Positions 1-8,184 of a stretch of 33,203 bases of DNA are shown one piece after another (position 1 is the stretch's first letter; each line of letters begins with the position of its first letter). Location: assembly GCA_018895075.1 (NCBI GenBank), contig JAHIOW010000037.1:1-33203 (forward strand), written 5' to 3'. The translations under genes and the position numbers were made by a program. The notes under the pieces are model-generated. The model was not told where the DNA came from, searched no databases, and worked only from the letters and a program-made list of their open reading frames with translations. This stretch comes from Candidatus Omnitrophota bacterium (GTDB lineage: Bacteria > Omnitrophota > Gorgyraeia > Gygaellales > Profunditerraquicolaceae).

Positions 1-753
1 CATATCCTGGTGGTGGCTGACCTTTTAAAGGTAGATGAGATTTATCGGGCAGGGGGGGCGCAGGCAATCGCTGCCTTGGCATATGGGACAAAGACCATCC
101 CCCGGGTCGATAAAATCGTTGGGCCAGGTAATATCTATGTAAATGAGGCAAAAAGACAGGTCTTTGGGAATGTGGATATTGACATGATGGCCGGCCCTAC
201 GGAACTGGTCATTATCGCCAACCGTCATAGCGACCCTAAATTTATTATTGCCGATCTTAAGGCGCAGGCTGAGCATAAGCAGGGGATAAGTATCTTGATT
301 ACGAATTCTAAGAATTTAGCCAAAGAGATAAAATCTCAAAGTGATCATATGAAGGGGTTTATTATTTTAACTAAGAATCTCCGGCAGGCAGTTGAGATTA
401 CTAATGAAATTGCCCCCGAGCATCTGGAGATCCTGGTAAAAAATCCACAAAGGTTAATCAAAGGGATAAAAAATGCAGGGGCAATATTCTTAGGGCCTTT
501 TAGTCCTACTGCTGTAGGGGATTATGTTGCCGGTCCAAGTCATGTTTTGCCCACAGGAGGGACGGCAAGATTTTTCTCCGGTTTATCCGTATTTGATTTT
601 GTTAAAAGCAGCCACATAATCAGTTATTCAAAAAAGGCGCTGGAGAAGGTAAGGGAACCGTTAGAGAAAATTGCCAGCATTGAAGGATTAAACAAGCATC
701 TGGATTCGGTTCAGATAAGATTTGACCAACAAAAAGAAGGTAAGTCGCAATGA
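1..753 (+). CDS. hisD: Histidinol dehydrogenase, 3' part (5' end outside window)
   Basis: HisD catalyses the last two steps of histidine synthesis, the NAD-dependent oxidation of histidinol to histidine. The reading frame is open from base 1, so the ORF-track start at 10 is only the first GTG in a truncated frame. About 250 C-terminal residues remain of a family usually near 430. Visible family motifs are GGAQAIAALAYGT, VDKIVGPGN, the Zn-site segment KAQAEH, the catalytic APEHLEI, GDYVAGPSHVLPT, and the late GLNKHLDSVQIR that supplies the last metal and substrate residues. The stop overlaps the hisB start by four bases (ATGA), so translation is probably coupled. Any upstream his genes lie outside the window. 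Confidence 0.97.
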   Translation, partial: HILVVADLLKVDEIYRAGGAQAIAALAYGTKTIPRVDKIVGPGNIYVNEAKRQVFGNVDIDMMAGPTELVIIANRHSDPKFIIADLKAQAEHKQGISILITNSKNLAKEIKSQSDHMKGFIILTKNLRQAVEITNEIAPEHLEILVKNPQRLIKGIKNAGAIFLGPFSPTAVGDYVAGPSHVLPTGGTARFFSGLSVFDFVKSSHIISYSKKALEKVREPLEKIASIEGLNKHLDSVQIRFDQQKEGKSQ

Positions 754-1361
754 AAAAAAGAAGTAAAACCATAAAAAGAAAGACCAGGGAAACGAATATA
801 ACTGTCAGATTGAATATCGACGGTAGCGGAAAATCAAAGATAAGCACAGGTATTGGCATTCTAGATCATATGTTAGAATTATTCGCCTTTCACGGGTTAT
901 TTGATCTGGAAATTAAAGCCCTGGGTGATTTAAAAATAGATATACATCATACAAATGAAGATATCGGCATTGTATTGGGAGATGCCTTTAAAGAAGCCTT
1001 AGGAGATAAGGAAGGTATTAAAAGATCCGGTTATTTTTCTTGGCCAATGGAAGACGTAGTGGCTAATGTAGCCGTGGATATTAGCGGAAGAGGATTTTTT
1101 AAGGGAATAATTAGAGAACCTGCGGGATATCCCGAACCCCAAGATGAAACAGGATATTCTTTTGCCTATGCTAATCATTTTTTTGAGGCATTTGCTAAGA
1201 AAACGGGGATGAATTTAAGCATTAAGCTTTTAAACTCAACAACCGATTTACATACTAACTTAGAGCCTATCTTTAAGGCCTTAGGTAAAACTTTGGATGA
1301 GGCCACTACCGTAGACCCTCGCAGAAAAGGTGTGCCTTCCACAAAAGGTATAATTGATTAG
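750..1361 (+). CDS. hisB: Imidazoleglycerol-phosphate dehydratase (monofunctional)
   Basis: HisB dehydrates imidazoleglycerol phosphate to imidazole-acetol phosphate in the cytoplasm. The protein has 203 residues, the length of the single-domain enzyme, with no histidinol-phosphatase domain. Family motifs include GIGILDHMLE, the first metal-binding motif HHTNEDIG, HFFEAFA, and the C-terminal VPSTKGIID. The second metal-binding motif, normally HHxxE, reads LHTNLE, so the second histidine appears replaced by threonine (see findings). The start lies in the ATGA overlap with hisD, and the next gene, hisH, begins at the base after the stop. The family assignment is secure; full activity is not. 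Confidence 0.95.
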   Translation: MKKRSKTIKRKTRETNITVRLNIDGSGKSKISTGIGILDHMLELFAFHGLFDLEIKALGDLKIDIHHTNEDIGIVLGDAFKEALGDKEGIKRSGYFSWPMEDVVANVAVDISGRGFFKGIIREPAGYPEPQDETGYSFAYANHFFEAFAKKTGMNLSIKLLNSTTDLHTNLEPIFKALGKTLDEATTVDPRRKGVPSTKGIID

Positions 1362-1970
1362 ATGATTGCAATTATTGACTATGGAATGGGCAATATTCAT
1401 AGCGTACAGAAGGCATTAGAGTCTTTTGGGGCAGAAACTGTGGTTACTAACCAGCCCCAGGCTATCAAGGCCTGCGATAAAGTAATTTTACCTGGTGTGG
1501 GCGCATTTGAGGATGCATTGGCGGAATTAAAAAAATATAATTTAATATCCGCATTGTGCGGCCATATAAAAAGCAAGAAGACTTTTCTGGGTATCTGCTT
1601 AGGGTTGCAGCTTTTATTTAGCCAGAGCCAAGAGGCAAACCATTCTAAAGGGTTAGCAATCCTTAAGGGTAGAGTCGTAAAATTTCCGGATACAAATGGA
1701 CTTAAGGTTCCCCATATAGGTTGGAATCAATTGAAAAAGGCGGCAGAAGATTGTCCTTTGCTCAAAGATATCCCTGATAAATCTTATGTTTATTTTTGCC
1801 ATTCATATTACGCTGTGCCTGATGATGATATCGTTGCTGCAACCTGCGATTATGGAGTTGAGTTTGCCGCCGTTGTCTGCAGGGATAATATATACGGCGT
1901 ACAATTTCATCCTGAGAAAAGCCAGGCTCTCGGCCTTAAGGTGATAGAAAATTTTATCAATCTATGTTAA
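1362..1970 (+). CDS. hisH: Imidazole glycerol phosphate synthase, glutaminase subunit
   Basis: HisH is the class I glutamine amidotransferase that feeds ammonia to HisF for formation of imidazoleglycerol phosphate and AICAR. The protein has 202 residues, normal for the family. It opens with IIDYGMGNIHSV, carries the oxyanion segment ILPGVGAFEDA, the nucleophile cysteine in GICLGLQLLF, and the catalytic His-Glu in GVQFHPEKS. It starts directly after the hisB stop and its last seven bases overlap the start of hisA, which suggests one coupled operon. Its partner hisF lies two genes downstream. Confidence 0.97.
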   Translation: MIAIIDYGMGNIHSVQKALESFGAETVVTNQPQAIKACDKVILPGVGAFEDALAELKKYNLISALCGHIKSKKTFLGICLGLQLLFSQSQEANHSKGLAILKGRVVKFPDTNGLKVPHIGWNQLKKAAEDCPLLKDIPDKSYVYFCHSYYAVPDDDIVAATCDYGVEFAAVVCRDNIYGVQFHPEKSQALGLKVIENFINLC

Positions 1971-2683
1971 TAATTCCTGCTATAGATATAAAAGATGGTA
2001 ATGTAGTAAGGTTCACGCAGGGTAGGTTAAATAAGAAGATATATTCAAGATCCCCTGTAAAGACAGCTACTCATTGGGTGAGGCAGGGTGCAAAACTTAT
2101 ACATGTAGTAGACTTAGACGGCGCAATCAGCGGTGCCCCTAAGAATTTAGATATAGTAAGAGAGATTGCCAGTAGCCAGAAAGTGCCCATACAATTCGGC
2201 GGAGGGGTCAGGAAAATAGAGACTGTAAGAAAATTACTTGATTATGGTATATCCCGCGTAATTATTGGCACAAAGGCAATAGAAGATAAGTTTTTTTTAA
2301 AAAGGGCCTTTAGGGAGTTTAAGCAAAAGGTTATCGTAAGCGTAGATGTTAACAATAGTCAGTTATTAATCAGAGGGTGGCGGGTAAGTTCCAGAGATAC
2401 AGATATATCGGCATTTGCCAGGGCATTGAAAGAAATCGGTTTTAAACAGTTAATTTATACTGATATTTCTAAAGACGGTACACTTAAGGGGCCTAATATA
2501 AGAGGGGTAAAGAAATTATTAAAAGAAAGCGGAATAGAAATTATTGCTTCAGGGGGCATATCTTCCTTGGCAGATATAAACAAGCTAAAAATCCTGGAAA
2601 AGGAAGGGTTAGCGGGAGTAATTGTAGGTAAGGCTTTATATGAGGGCAGGTTTACTTTAACAGCAGCTTTAAAGCTGGCATAA
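1964..2683 (+). CDS. hisA: ProFAR isomerase (phosphoribosylformimino-AICAR-P isomerase)
   Basis: HisA performs the Amadori rearrangement of ProFAR to PRFAR, the substrate of HisHF. It is a (beta/alpha)8 barrel of 239 residues, the usual length. Half-barrel signatures are visible: [15 protein letters not shown] with the N-terminal catalytic Asp, the phosphate-binding QFGGGVRK, the second catalytic Asp in [10 protein letters not shown], and the second phosphate site ASGGISS. The start overlaps hisH by seven bases; ten bases separate it from hisF. The barrel resembles HisF, but it lacks the HisF-type [15 protein letters not shown] motif. Confidence 0.97.
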   Translation: MLIIPAIDIKDGNVVRFTQGRLNKKIYSRSPVKTATHWVRQGAKLIHVVDLDGAISGAPKNLDIVREIASSQKVPIQFGGGVRKIETVRKLLDYGISRVIIGTKAIEDKFFLKRAFREFKQKVIVSVDVNNSQLLIRGWRVSSRDTDISAFARALKEIGFKQLIYTDISKDGTLKGPNIRGVKKLLKESGIEIIASGGISSLADINKLKILEKEGLAGVIVGKALYEGRFTLTAALKLA

Positions 2684-2693
2684 GCGAGGGCAA

Positions 2694-3509
2694 ATGTTAG
2701 CCAAGCGTATCATTCCTTGTTTAGATATTAAAGAAGGCCGCGTAGTAAAAGGTATAAAATTTTTAGGCCTCAGGGATGCCGGAGATCCGGTAGAGGTGGC
2801 TAAGATTTATGACCGTCATCAAGCAGATGAACTTGTATTTCTGGATATCACTGCCAGTTTTGAAGAGAGAAAGACCTTGATGGGGTTAGTAGAAGATATA
2901 GCAAAGAATATATTTATGCCTTTTACGGTAGGGGGAGGCATTAGAGATATTGATGATATAAGAGGCCTCTTAAATGCCGGAGCAGATAAGGTATCTATAA
3001 ATACTCAAGCGGTAAAGTCGCCTGACTTAATCGCTCAATCTTCCAGAAGATTTGGCAGTCAGTGTATCGTAGTTGCCATAGACGCCAAATTGCATATTGC
3101 AAATGGCAAATCGCATATCGAAAAAAAAACGATAAGCGATAAGCCAGAAGCGATAAGCAAAAAGTGGCTGGTCTATATAAACGGAGGAAGAACCCCTGCT
3201 GAATTGGATGCTATAGAGTGGGCAGGTGAGGTAGCTAAGTTAGGCGCTGGTGAGATCCTATTGACGAGCATGGATTACGATGGTACAAAAGACGGTTATG
3301 ATATAGACTTAACCAAGGCAATTACCAGTACGGTAAATATTCCTGTTATTGCTTCAGGTGGAGCGGGCAGGTTGCAACATTTTTATGATGTCCTAACCAC
3401 TGCAGACGCCTCTGCTTGTCTAGCCGCTTCAGTTTTTCATTTTCAGGAATATTCAATAAGGCAGGTAAAAGAGTATTTAAATGAAAGGGGCGTTAGAGTC
3501 AGATTATGA
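2694..3509 (+). CDS. hisF: Imidazole glycerol phosphate synthase, cyclase subunit, with an in-frame insert
   Basis: HisF uses ammonia from HisH to convert PRFAR to imidazoleglycerol phosphate and AICAR. Typical motifs are [18 protein letters not shown] (catalytic Asp), [30 protein letters not shown] (second catalytic Asp) and IASGGAG. At 271 residues it is some 15-20 longer than usual. The excess lies between VVAIDAK and WLVYINGG, where family members have only a few residues; here it is a lysine-rich stretch ([20 protein letters not shown] and onward) encoded by a 7-nt-period inverted repeat. The frame is preserved and all catalytic motifs remain, so function is plausible. The 3' end overlaps hisI by four bases. 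Confidence 0.96.
   Translation: MLAKRIIPCLDIKEGRVVKGIKFLGLRDAGDPVEVAKIYDRHQADELVFLDITASFEERKTLMGLVEDIAKNIFMPFTVGGGIRDIDDIRGLLNAGADKVSINTQAVKSPDLIAQSSRRFGSQCIVVAIDAKLHIANGKSHIEKKTISDKPEAISKKWLVYINGGRTPAELDAIEWAGEVAKLGAGEILLTSMDYDGTKDGYDIDLTKAITSTVNIPVIASGGAGRLQHFYDVLTTADASACLAASVFHFQEYSIRQVKEYLNERGVRVRL
3088..3164. repeat. Period-7 inverted-repeat element inside hisF
   Basis: The left arm reads AATTGCA, TATTGCA, AATGGCA, AATCGCA, TATCGAA; a poly-A centre follows; the right arm reads CGATAAG, CGATAAG, CCAGAAG, CGATAAG, CAAAAAG. All are in a strict 7-nt register. By hand alignment, about 31 bases of the left arm match the reverse complement of the right arm at 23 positions, so the region can fold into an imperfect hairpin. 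It coincides with the extra residues in HisF. Confidence 0.8.
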
Positions 3510-3838
3510 AGAGAGACAAATTTAATCTTGAGGCGTTAAGGTTTGATAAAAAAGGATTGATGCCGGCAATAATTCAGGATTATAAGTCAGGTAAAGTCCT
3601 GATGCTTGCCTACATGAATCTGAAATCACTTAAACGGACATTAAAATTAAGAAAGACATGTTTCTGGTCGAGGAGCAGGTCGGAGTATTGGATAAAGGGT
3701 AAGACTTCAGGTAATTATCAGTTTGTAAAATCGATAGCCTATGACTGCGACATGGATACCCTGCTGATCAAAGTGCGTCAGATCGGCGTTGCCTGTCATA
3801 CGGGGAATAAATCATGTTTTTACAAAACGATAGTTTAA
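3506..3838 (+). CDS. hisI: Phosphoribosyl-AMP cyclohydrolase
   Basis: HisI opens the purine ring of PR-AMP to give ProFAR, a Zn- and Mg-dependent cytoplasmic step. The protein has 110 residues, which fits a cyclohydrolase alone; no PR-ATP pyrophosphatase (HisE) domain is fused, so that enzyme must be encoded elsewhere. Family motifs are [23 protein letters not shown], the metal-binding DCDMDTL, and [11 protein letters not shown] with the zinc cysteines. It overlaps hisF by four bases and is the last recognisable his gene in the run. Its stop codon lies in the first heptamer of the repeat that precedes trpE. Confidence 0.97.
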   Translation: MKRDKFNLEALRFDKKGLMPAIIQDYKSGKVLMLAYMNLKSLKRTLKLRKTCFWSRSRSEYWIKGKTSGNYQFVKSIAYDCDMDTLLIKVRQIGVACHTGNKSCFYKTIV

Positions 3839-3901
3839 TGTTTAAAGTTTAATGTCTAATGTAAAACATTAAACATAGTACATTAAACATAAAACAATAA
3901 A
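3834..3901. repeat. Period-7 inverted-repeat element between hisI and trpE
   Basis: The left arm is TTTAATG, TTTAAAG, TTTAATG, TCTAATG; after the 5-base TAAAA the right arm is CATTAAA, CATAGTA, CATTAAA, CATAAAA, CAATAAA, all in 7-nt register. GTTTAATGT at 3833-3841 pairs with ACATTAAAC at 3880-3888, and the copy at 3847-3855 pairs with 3866-3874, giving a nested hairpin. It fills the whole hisI-trpE spacer and contains the hisI stop. No T-tract follows, so I do not call a terminator. Confidence 0.85.
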
Positions 3902-3903
3902 AT

Positions 3904-5409
3904 ATGTATTATCCTTCATTACAAGAGTTCCTAAAATTATCTAAGAAGGCCAACGTTATTCCTGTGTATAAAGAGATTAGCGCGGATCTAGACACCCCGG
4001 TATCCGCGTTTTTGAAGATGCCAAAAGATGACTATGCGTTTTTACTGGAGTCGGTGGTGGGGCAAGAGAAGATTGCCAGATTCTCTTTCTTGGGGTCTCA
4101 TCCCTCTTTGGTTTTTAGAAGTAAAGGCAGAAATATAGAGATAAAATATCCCCATAAAAACTCATCCAAAAAGTTTGTTACTTCCAGCAATCCGCTTAAT
4201 GAAATTAGAAATATTATGAAGGATTTTAAGTCCGCCAGAATTAAAGGACTCCCCCGTTTTTATGGAGGGCTGGTGGGGTATATCGGTTATGATATGGTAA
4301 GATTTTTTGAAAATATACCAGATAAAAATCCTGACGATTTAAGATTGCCGGATTCTACCTTTATCTTGACTGATACTATACTTTGCTTTGATCATATTAA
4401 TCATACTATAAAGATTATCTACAATATTATATTAAGGCCAAGGGCGGGTAAGCTTTCTAAAATCAAAAAGACAAATATTTATTATAACGCTATCAAAAAA
4501 ATAGAATCCATACACCAAGAATTGAAAAAGCCGCTTCTAGGCAAAGCAAAAAAAGATCTTAAAGGGATTTACCAGCATAAAAAACAAGATCTCAAGCTAG
4601 CTTCTAATTTTAAAAAACCCGAATTCTGCAGTATTGTCAATAAAGTCAAGAACCATATTAAAAAAGGGGATATTATTCAGGCGGTTTTATCTCAGAGGTT
4701 TAAGATAAAGATAAAGAAAGACTCCCTTGATATTTATCGTGACTTAAGAAGCCTCAACCCTTCGCCTTATATGTTCTTTTTAAAATTACAAGATGTGACA
4801 TTAATAGGGGCTTCGCCTGAGATGTTGGTACGTTGCGAAGACGGCGTAGTTGAAACTAGGCCTATTGCCGGCACACGGCCGCGCGGAAAGACGGAAGGAG
4901 AAGATAATAAATTAGAGCAGGAATTACTCAATGATGCTAAAGAAAAGGCAGAACATATTATGCTGGTAGACCTGGGAAGGAATGATCTGGGCAGGGTATG
5001 CAAGTCAGGCGAGGTAGGGATTAATGAGTTTATGGTTGTAGAAAAATACTCCCATGTTATGCACCTGGTTACGGAGATAAGCGGTATCCTTGATAAAAGA
5101 TATAATATTTATGATGCCTTAAAGGCTTGTTTTCCTGCCGGCACAGTATCCGGAAGCCCTAAAATCCGCGCCATGGGGATAATCGATGAATTAGAAAATT
5201 TACGGCGTGGTCCCTATGCAGGATGTGTGGGGTATTTTAGTTTTTCACATAATATGGATACCTGTATAACGATTAGGACAATAATTATTAAGGACAATAT
5301 TGCCTATATCCAGGCAGGCGCAGGTATTGTGGCGGATTCAAGGCCACAGAAAGAATATTATGAATCAGTTAATAAGGCTAAGGCGTTGATCGAGGCAATT
5401 AAAAGATAA
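3904..5409 (+). CDS. trpE: Anthranilate synthase component I
   Basis: TrpE converts chorismate plus ammonia to anthranilate, the first committed step of tryptophan synthesis. The protein has 501 residues, normal for the family. The N-terminal half has LLES followed by ARFSFLG, the tryptophan feedback-binding region that separates TrpE from most PabB proteins. The chorismate-binding domain shows [52 protein letters not shown] and [13 protein letters not shown]. No trpG or other trp gene follows; rpsP starts 14 bases downstream, so the glutaminase partner must be elsewhere. PabB is a less likely alternative. Confidence 0.93.
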   Translation: MYYPSLQEFLKLSKKANVIPVYKEISADLDTPVSAFLKMPKDDYAFLLESVVGQEKIARFSFLGSHPSLVFRSKGRNIEIKYPHKNSSKKFVTSSNPLNEIRNIMKDFKSARIKGLPRFYGGLVGYIGYDMVRFFENIPDKNPDDLRLPDSTFILTDTILCFDHINHTIKIIYNIILRPRAGKLSKIKKTNIYYNAIKKIESIHQELKKPLLGKAKKDLKGIYQHKKQDLKLASNFKKPEFCSIVNKVKNHIKKGDIIQAVLSQRFKIKIKKDSLDIYRDLRSLNPSPYMFFLKLQDVTLIGASPEMLVRCEDGVVETRPIAGTRPRGKTEGEDNKLEQELLNDAKEKAEHIMLVDLGRNDLGRVCKSGEVGINEFMVVEKYSHVMHLVTEISGILDKRYNIYDALKACFPAGTVSGSPKIRAMGIIDELENLRRGPYAGCVGYFSFSHNMDTCITIRTIIIKDNIAYIQAGAGIVADSRPQKEYYESVNKAKALIEAIKR

Positions 5410-5423
5410 GGAGGTTAGAAAAG

Positions 5424-5693
5424 ATGGCAGTACATATACGATTGAAAAGGATCGGCAAAAACCCCAAAAAGAGGCCCTATTTTCGGATTGCGGTTTTTGA
5501 CGCACAAAAGGCACGCGATGGCAGATCTGTTGAAGAAATAGGTTCTTACAATCCGTTAACGAAAGTGATAAAGTTAAATCAAGAACGGTTTGATTATTGG
5601 ACAAAAAATGGCGCACAGCCTACTGAGGCGGTAAAAAAACTGGCCAAGAAAATAAAAAAGGAGGTTAGAAATGCCACAGGCACCAGCAGCTAA
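5424..5693 (+). CDS. rpsP: 30S ribosomal protein S16
   Basis: S16 binds 16S rRNA early in assembly of the 30S body. The 89-residue protein begins [21 protein letters not shown] and has the family motif [13 protein letters not shown] strong Shine-Dalgarno, AAGGAGG at 5408-5414, lies ten bases before the ATG. The usual partners rimM, trmD and rplS are absent; trpE lies upstream and yajC downstream. The last 23 bases overlap the start of yajC, and the C-terminal residues NATGTSS are encoded within that overlap. Confidence 0.97.
   Translation: MAVHIRLKRIGKNPKKRPYFRIAVFDAQKARDGRSVEEIGSYNPLTKVIKLNQERFDYWTKNGAQPTEAVKKLAKKIKKEVRNATGTSS
5658..5670 (+). promoter_or_regulatory. Shine-Dalgarno leader that fixes the yajC start inside rpsP
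   Basis: AAGGAGGTTAGAA immediately precedes the ATG at 5671, with six bases between GGAGG and the start. The same 13 bases occur before rpsP at 5408-5420. This strong site supports a genuine 23-base rpsP/yajC overlap rather than a later yajC start. Confidence 0.8.
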
Positions 5694-5949
5694 TCCTATT
5701 GTAAATTTATTTCCTTTAATTCTTATATTTATTATTTTTTATTTTTTACTTATTCGTCCGCAGAAGACGAAAGAGAAAGAACACCGGCAGATGCTCACAG
5801 GCCTGAATAAAAATGATGAGGTGGTTACTTCCAGCGGTATACACGGTACTATAGTAAATATCAAAGATAAAACTGTAACTTTAAGAATAGATGATAATGT
5901 TAAAATAGAAATAGATAAGAACTCTATTGCCTACAAAAAACAAGCCTAA
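5671..5949 (+). CDS. yajC: Preprotein translocase accessory subunit YajC
   Basis: YajC is a small inner-membrane protein that associates with SecDF and SecYEG. The 92-residue protein has one transmembrane segment near residues 9-28 ([20 protein letters not shown], ending in the signature [11 protein letters not shown]), then a cytoplasmic domain with [18 protein letters not shown]. It is followed 24 bases later by secDF, the standard yajC-secDF arrangement. Its start overlaps rpsP and is supported by a strong ribosome-binding site. Confidence 0.95.
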   Translation: MPQAPAANPIVNLFPLILIFIIFYFLLIRPQKTKEKEHRQMLTGLNKNDEVVTSSGIHGTIVNIKDKTVTLRIDDNVKIEIDKNSIAYKKQA

Positions 5950-5973
5950 CCTAAAAGACGGCCTAAGCCAGAT

Positions 5974-8181
5974 ATGAAAAAAAGGCTCCTTTACAAGATA
6001 ATTCTTATTTTGGGAATCCTTGGTATTTGCGTCTATTTCGCCTTCCCTTTAAATAAAAGGATAAATTTAGGTTTAGATTTAAAAGGCGGGATGCATCTTG
6101 TGCTTAAGGTTGATACTACCCATTTAAGCGATGAGGCTAAAAAGGATGTTGCAGACAGGGCATTGGAGGTAATCAGGAACAGGATTGATGAGTTTGGCGT
6201 AAGAGAACCCTCTATACAAAAACAAGGAATAGATGAGATTGTAATACAATTGCCCGGTATAACTGATAGAGAACGCGCAATAGAATTAATCGGTAAAACT
6301 GCCCTCCTGGAGTTTAAACTCCTGACAACCGATAAGGAGAAACTAAGTCAGGCATTGGCAGGTAATGTCCCTGAAGGGTATGAGTTGAAATATAGCCAGG
6401 AGGACAAGGAACCGTTACTTTTAGAAAAACAAGCGGTTTTAACCGGTGATGCCCTTAAGGATGCCTCTGTCCGTTTTAACCAAAGCGAATTTAATGAACC
6501 TCTTGTGGGCATAGAATTTAATCCCGAAGGCGCAAAACAGTTCGCAGAGATCACCGTTAATAATATAGGTAGAAGATTAGCCATTCTTTTAGACGGTAAG
6601 GTTCAATCTGCGCCACGTATCAAAGAGGCAATTCCTTCTGGTCAGGCAGTAATCCAGGGCCGTTTTACTATTGAACAGGCCCAGGATTTGGCAATTGTCT
6701 TAAGGGCAGGCGCCTTACCTGCCCCGATGTATATAGAAGAAGAAAGGACTGTTGGCCCATCATTGGGTAGGGATTCCATAAGTAAAGGGGTCAAAGCAAC
6801 TATTATTGGCAGCATACTTGTTTTTATCTTCATGATTTCTTATTATTTATTAGCGGGCCTTGTATCAGTGGTCGCTCTTTTATTTAACTTAATAATGATT
6901 TTAGGGGGATTGGGTATGTTGCCAATCTTATTCCCTGGCATATCTGCAACTTTGACCCTGCCTGGTATTGCCGGCATAATATTGTCTTTGGGTATGGCAG
7001 TAGATGCCAATGTTTTAATAAATGAGCGCATAAGGGAAGAGTTGGCTACCGGCAGGTCCCTGCGTACCGCTATAACAAATGGCTATAGTAAGGCATTCAG
7101 GGCAATCTTTGATTCCAATTTTACCACTTTAATTGCAGCATTTTTATTATTCCAATTCGGGACTGGCCCGATAAGAGGCTTTGCCGTAACTTTAACCATA
7201 GGCCTGTTGGCAAGTATGTTTACCGCTATAGTGGTAACCCGTACTATCTTAGAAGCACTTCTTAATTTGGGAGTTTTAAAGTCTTTGCCCATGTTGCGGT
7301 TAATCGGACAGACCAAGATAGATTTTATTGCTAAAAGAAAAATATTTTATGCTCTATCATTAATAGTTATAGCTGTCGGCTTAACCGCTTTCTTTATGAA
7401 AGGCAGGGATGCCTATGGGATTGATTTTGCGGGCGGCCAACTTCAAGAATACAGTTTTAAAGACGCGGTATCCATAGAAGATACAAGGGCGGTTTTAAGA
7501 GGTATGGGTGAAGGAGATGCCTCTATCCAGCAGTTTAAAGAAAATCCCCGTGTTGTCTTAATCAGAACAGCTATGGATAAAAGCGATACTATCACCAATA
7601 AATTAAAAGAAAGATTTCCTGGTCAGAAAATAGAGATATTAAGGATAGAAAAGGTCGGCCCGGTGGCCGGCAAGCACCTAAAAACCAAGGCATTAAAGGC
7701 AATTATCTGGTCATTGGCCGGGATCCTGCTCTATGTAGGTTTGAGGTTTAAACATCTTAGTTTTGCCCTTGCCGGTGTAATCGCCCTCTTTCATGATGTG
7801 CTGGTAACATTGGGTTTTTTAGCTATTACCGGTAGACAGATAGATATCCTAAGTATTACTGCTTTCCTGACTATTGCCGGTTATTCTATAAATGATACCA
7901 TTGTCATCTATGACCGGGTCAGAGAAAACACCCGCCTCTTACAGCATAAAATGAAACTGCGGGAGCTTATAAACCTGAGCGTCAATCAGACATTGAGCAG
8001 GACGTTTCTTACCTCTGTCGTTACATTATTGGTGGTGGTCTCCATTTTATTCTATGGCGGCCAGGTATTAAGTAATTTCGCCTTTGCCTTATTTGTAGGT
8101 TTTATCTGCGGTACTTATTCCACTATCTATATCGTCTCACCCTTAGTCCTTGCCTGGGAGACTCGCAAATCTCATAGTTAA
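5974..8181 (+). CDS. secDF: Protein translocase SecD-SecF fusion
   Basis: SecDF uses the proton motive force to help pull exported proteins across the inner membrane. The 735-residue protein joins both subunits. The SecD half has an N-terminal membrane segment, the INLGLDLKGGMHLVL motif, a large periplasmic P1 region, and membrane segments including LGMAVDANVLINERIREEL. The SecF half begins near residue 445 with a further membrane helix, then GIDFAGGQ, a small periplasmic region and the conserved AGYSINDTIVIYDRVREN. Fusion of SecD and SecF is known in several bacterial groups. The stop at 8181 is followed after one in-frame codon by the mfd-like start. Confidence 0.97.
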   Translation: MKKRLLYKIILILGILGICVYFAFPLNKRINLGLDLKGGMHLVLKVDTTHLSDEAKKDVADRALEVIRNRIDEFGVREPSIQKQGIDEIVIQLPGITDRERAIELIGKTALLEFKLLTTDKEKLSQALAGNVPEGYELKYSQEDKEPLLLEKQAVLTGDALKDASVRFNQSEFNEPLVGIEFNPEGAKQFAEITVNNIGRRLAILLDGKVQSAPRIKEAIPSGQAVIQGRFTIEQAQDLAIVLRAGALPAPMYIEEERTVGPSLGRDSISKGVKATIIGSILVFIFMISYYLLAGLVSVVALLFNLIMILGGLGMLPILFPGISATLTLPGIAGIILSLGMAVDANVLINERIREELATGRSLRTAITNGYSKAFRAIFDSNFTTLIAAFLLFQFGTGPIRGFAVTLTIGLLASMFTAIVVTRTILEALLNLGVLKSLPMLRLIGQTKIDFIAKRKIFYALSLIVIAVGLTAFFMKGRDAYGIDFAGGQLQEYSFKDAVSIEDTRAVLRGMGEGDASIQQFKENPRVVLIRTAMDKSDTITNKLKERFPGQKIEILRIEKVGPVAGKHLKTKALKAIIWSLAGILLYVGLRFKHLSFALAGVIALFHDVLVTLGFLAITGRQIDILSITAFLTIAGYSINDTIVIYDRVRENTRLLQHKMKLRELINLSVNQTLSRTFLTSVVTLLVVVSILFYGGQVLSNFAFALFVGFICGTYSTIYIVSPLVLAWETRKSHS

Positions 8182-8184
8182 TAC

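Noticed and set aside
3088-3164. CRISPR-like array in hisF
   Set aside because: Units are only 7 bases, contiguous without spacers, and lie in a coding frame.
3834-3901. Rho-independent terminator or trp attenuator before trpE
   Set aside because: The hairpin is A/T-rich, has no following T-tract and no leader peptide with Trp codons; it is better explained as a repeat element.
7900-8184. Missing Mfd N-terminus encoded upstream in another frame
   Set aside because: This region is fully accounted for by the conserved SecF C-terminus; no UvrB-like sequence is visible in other frames.
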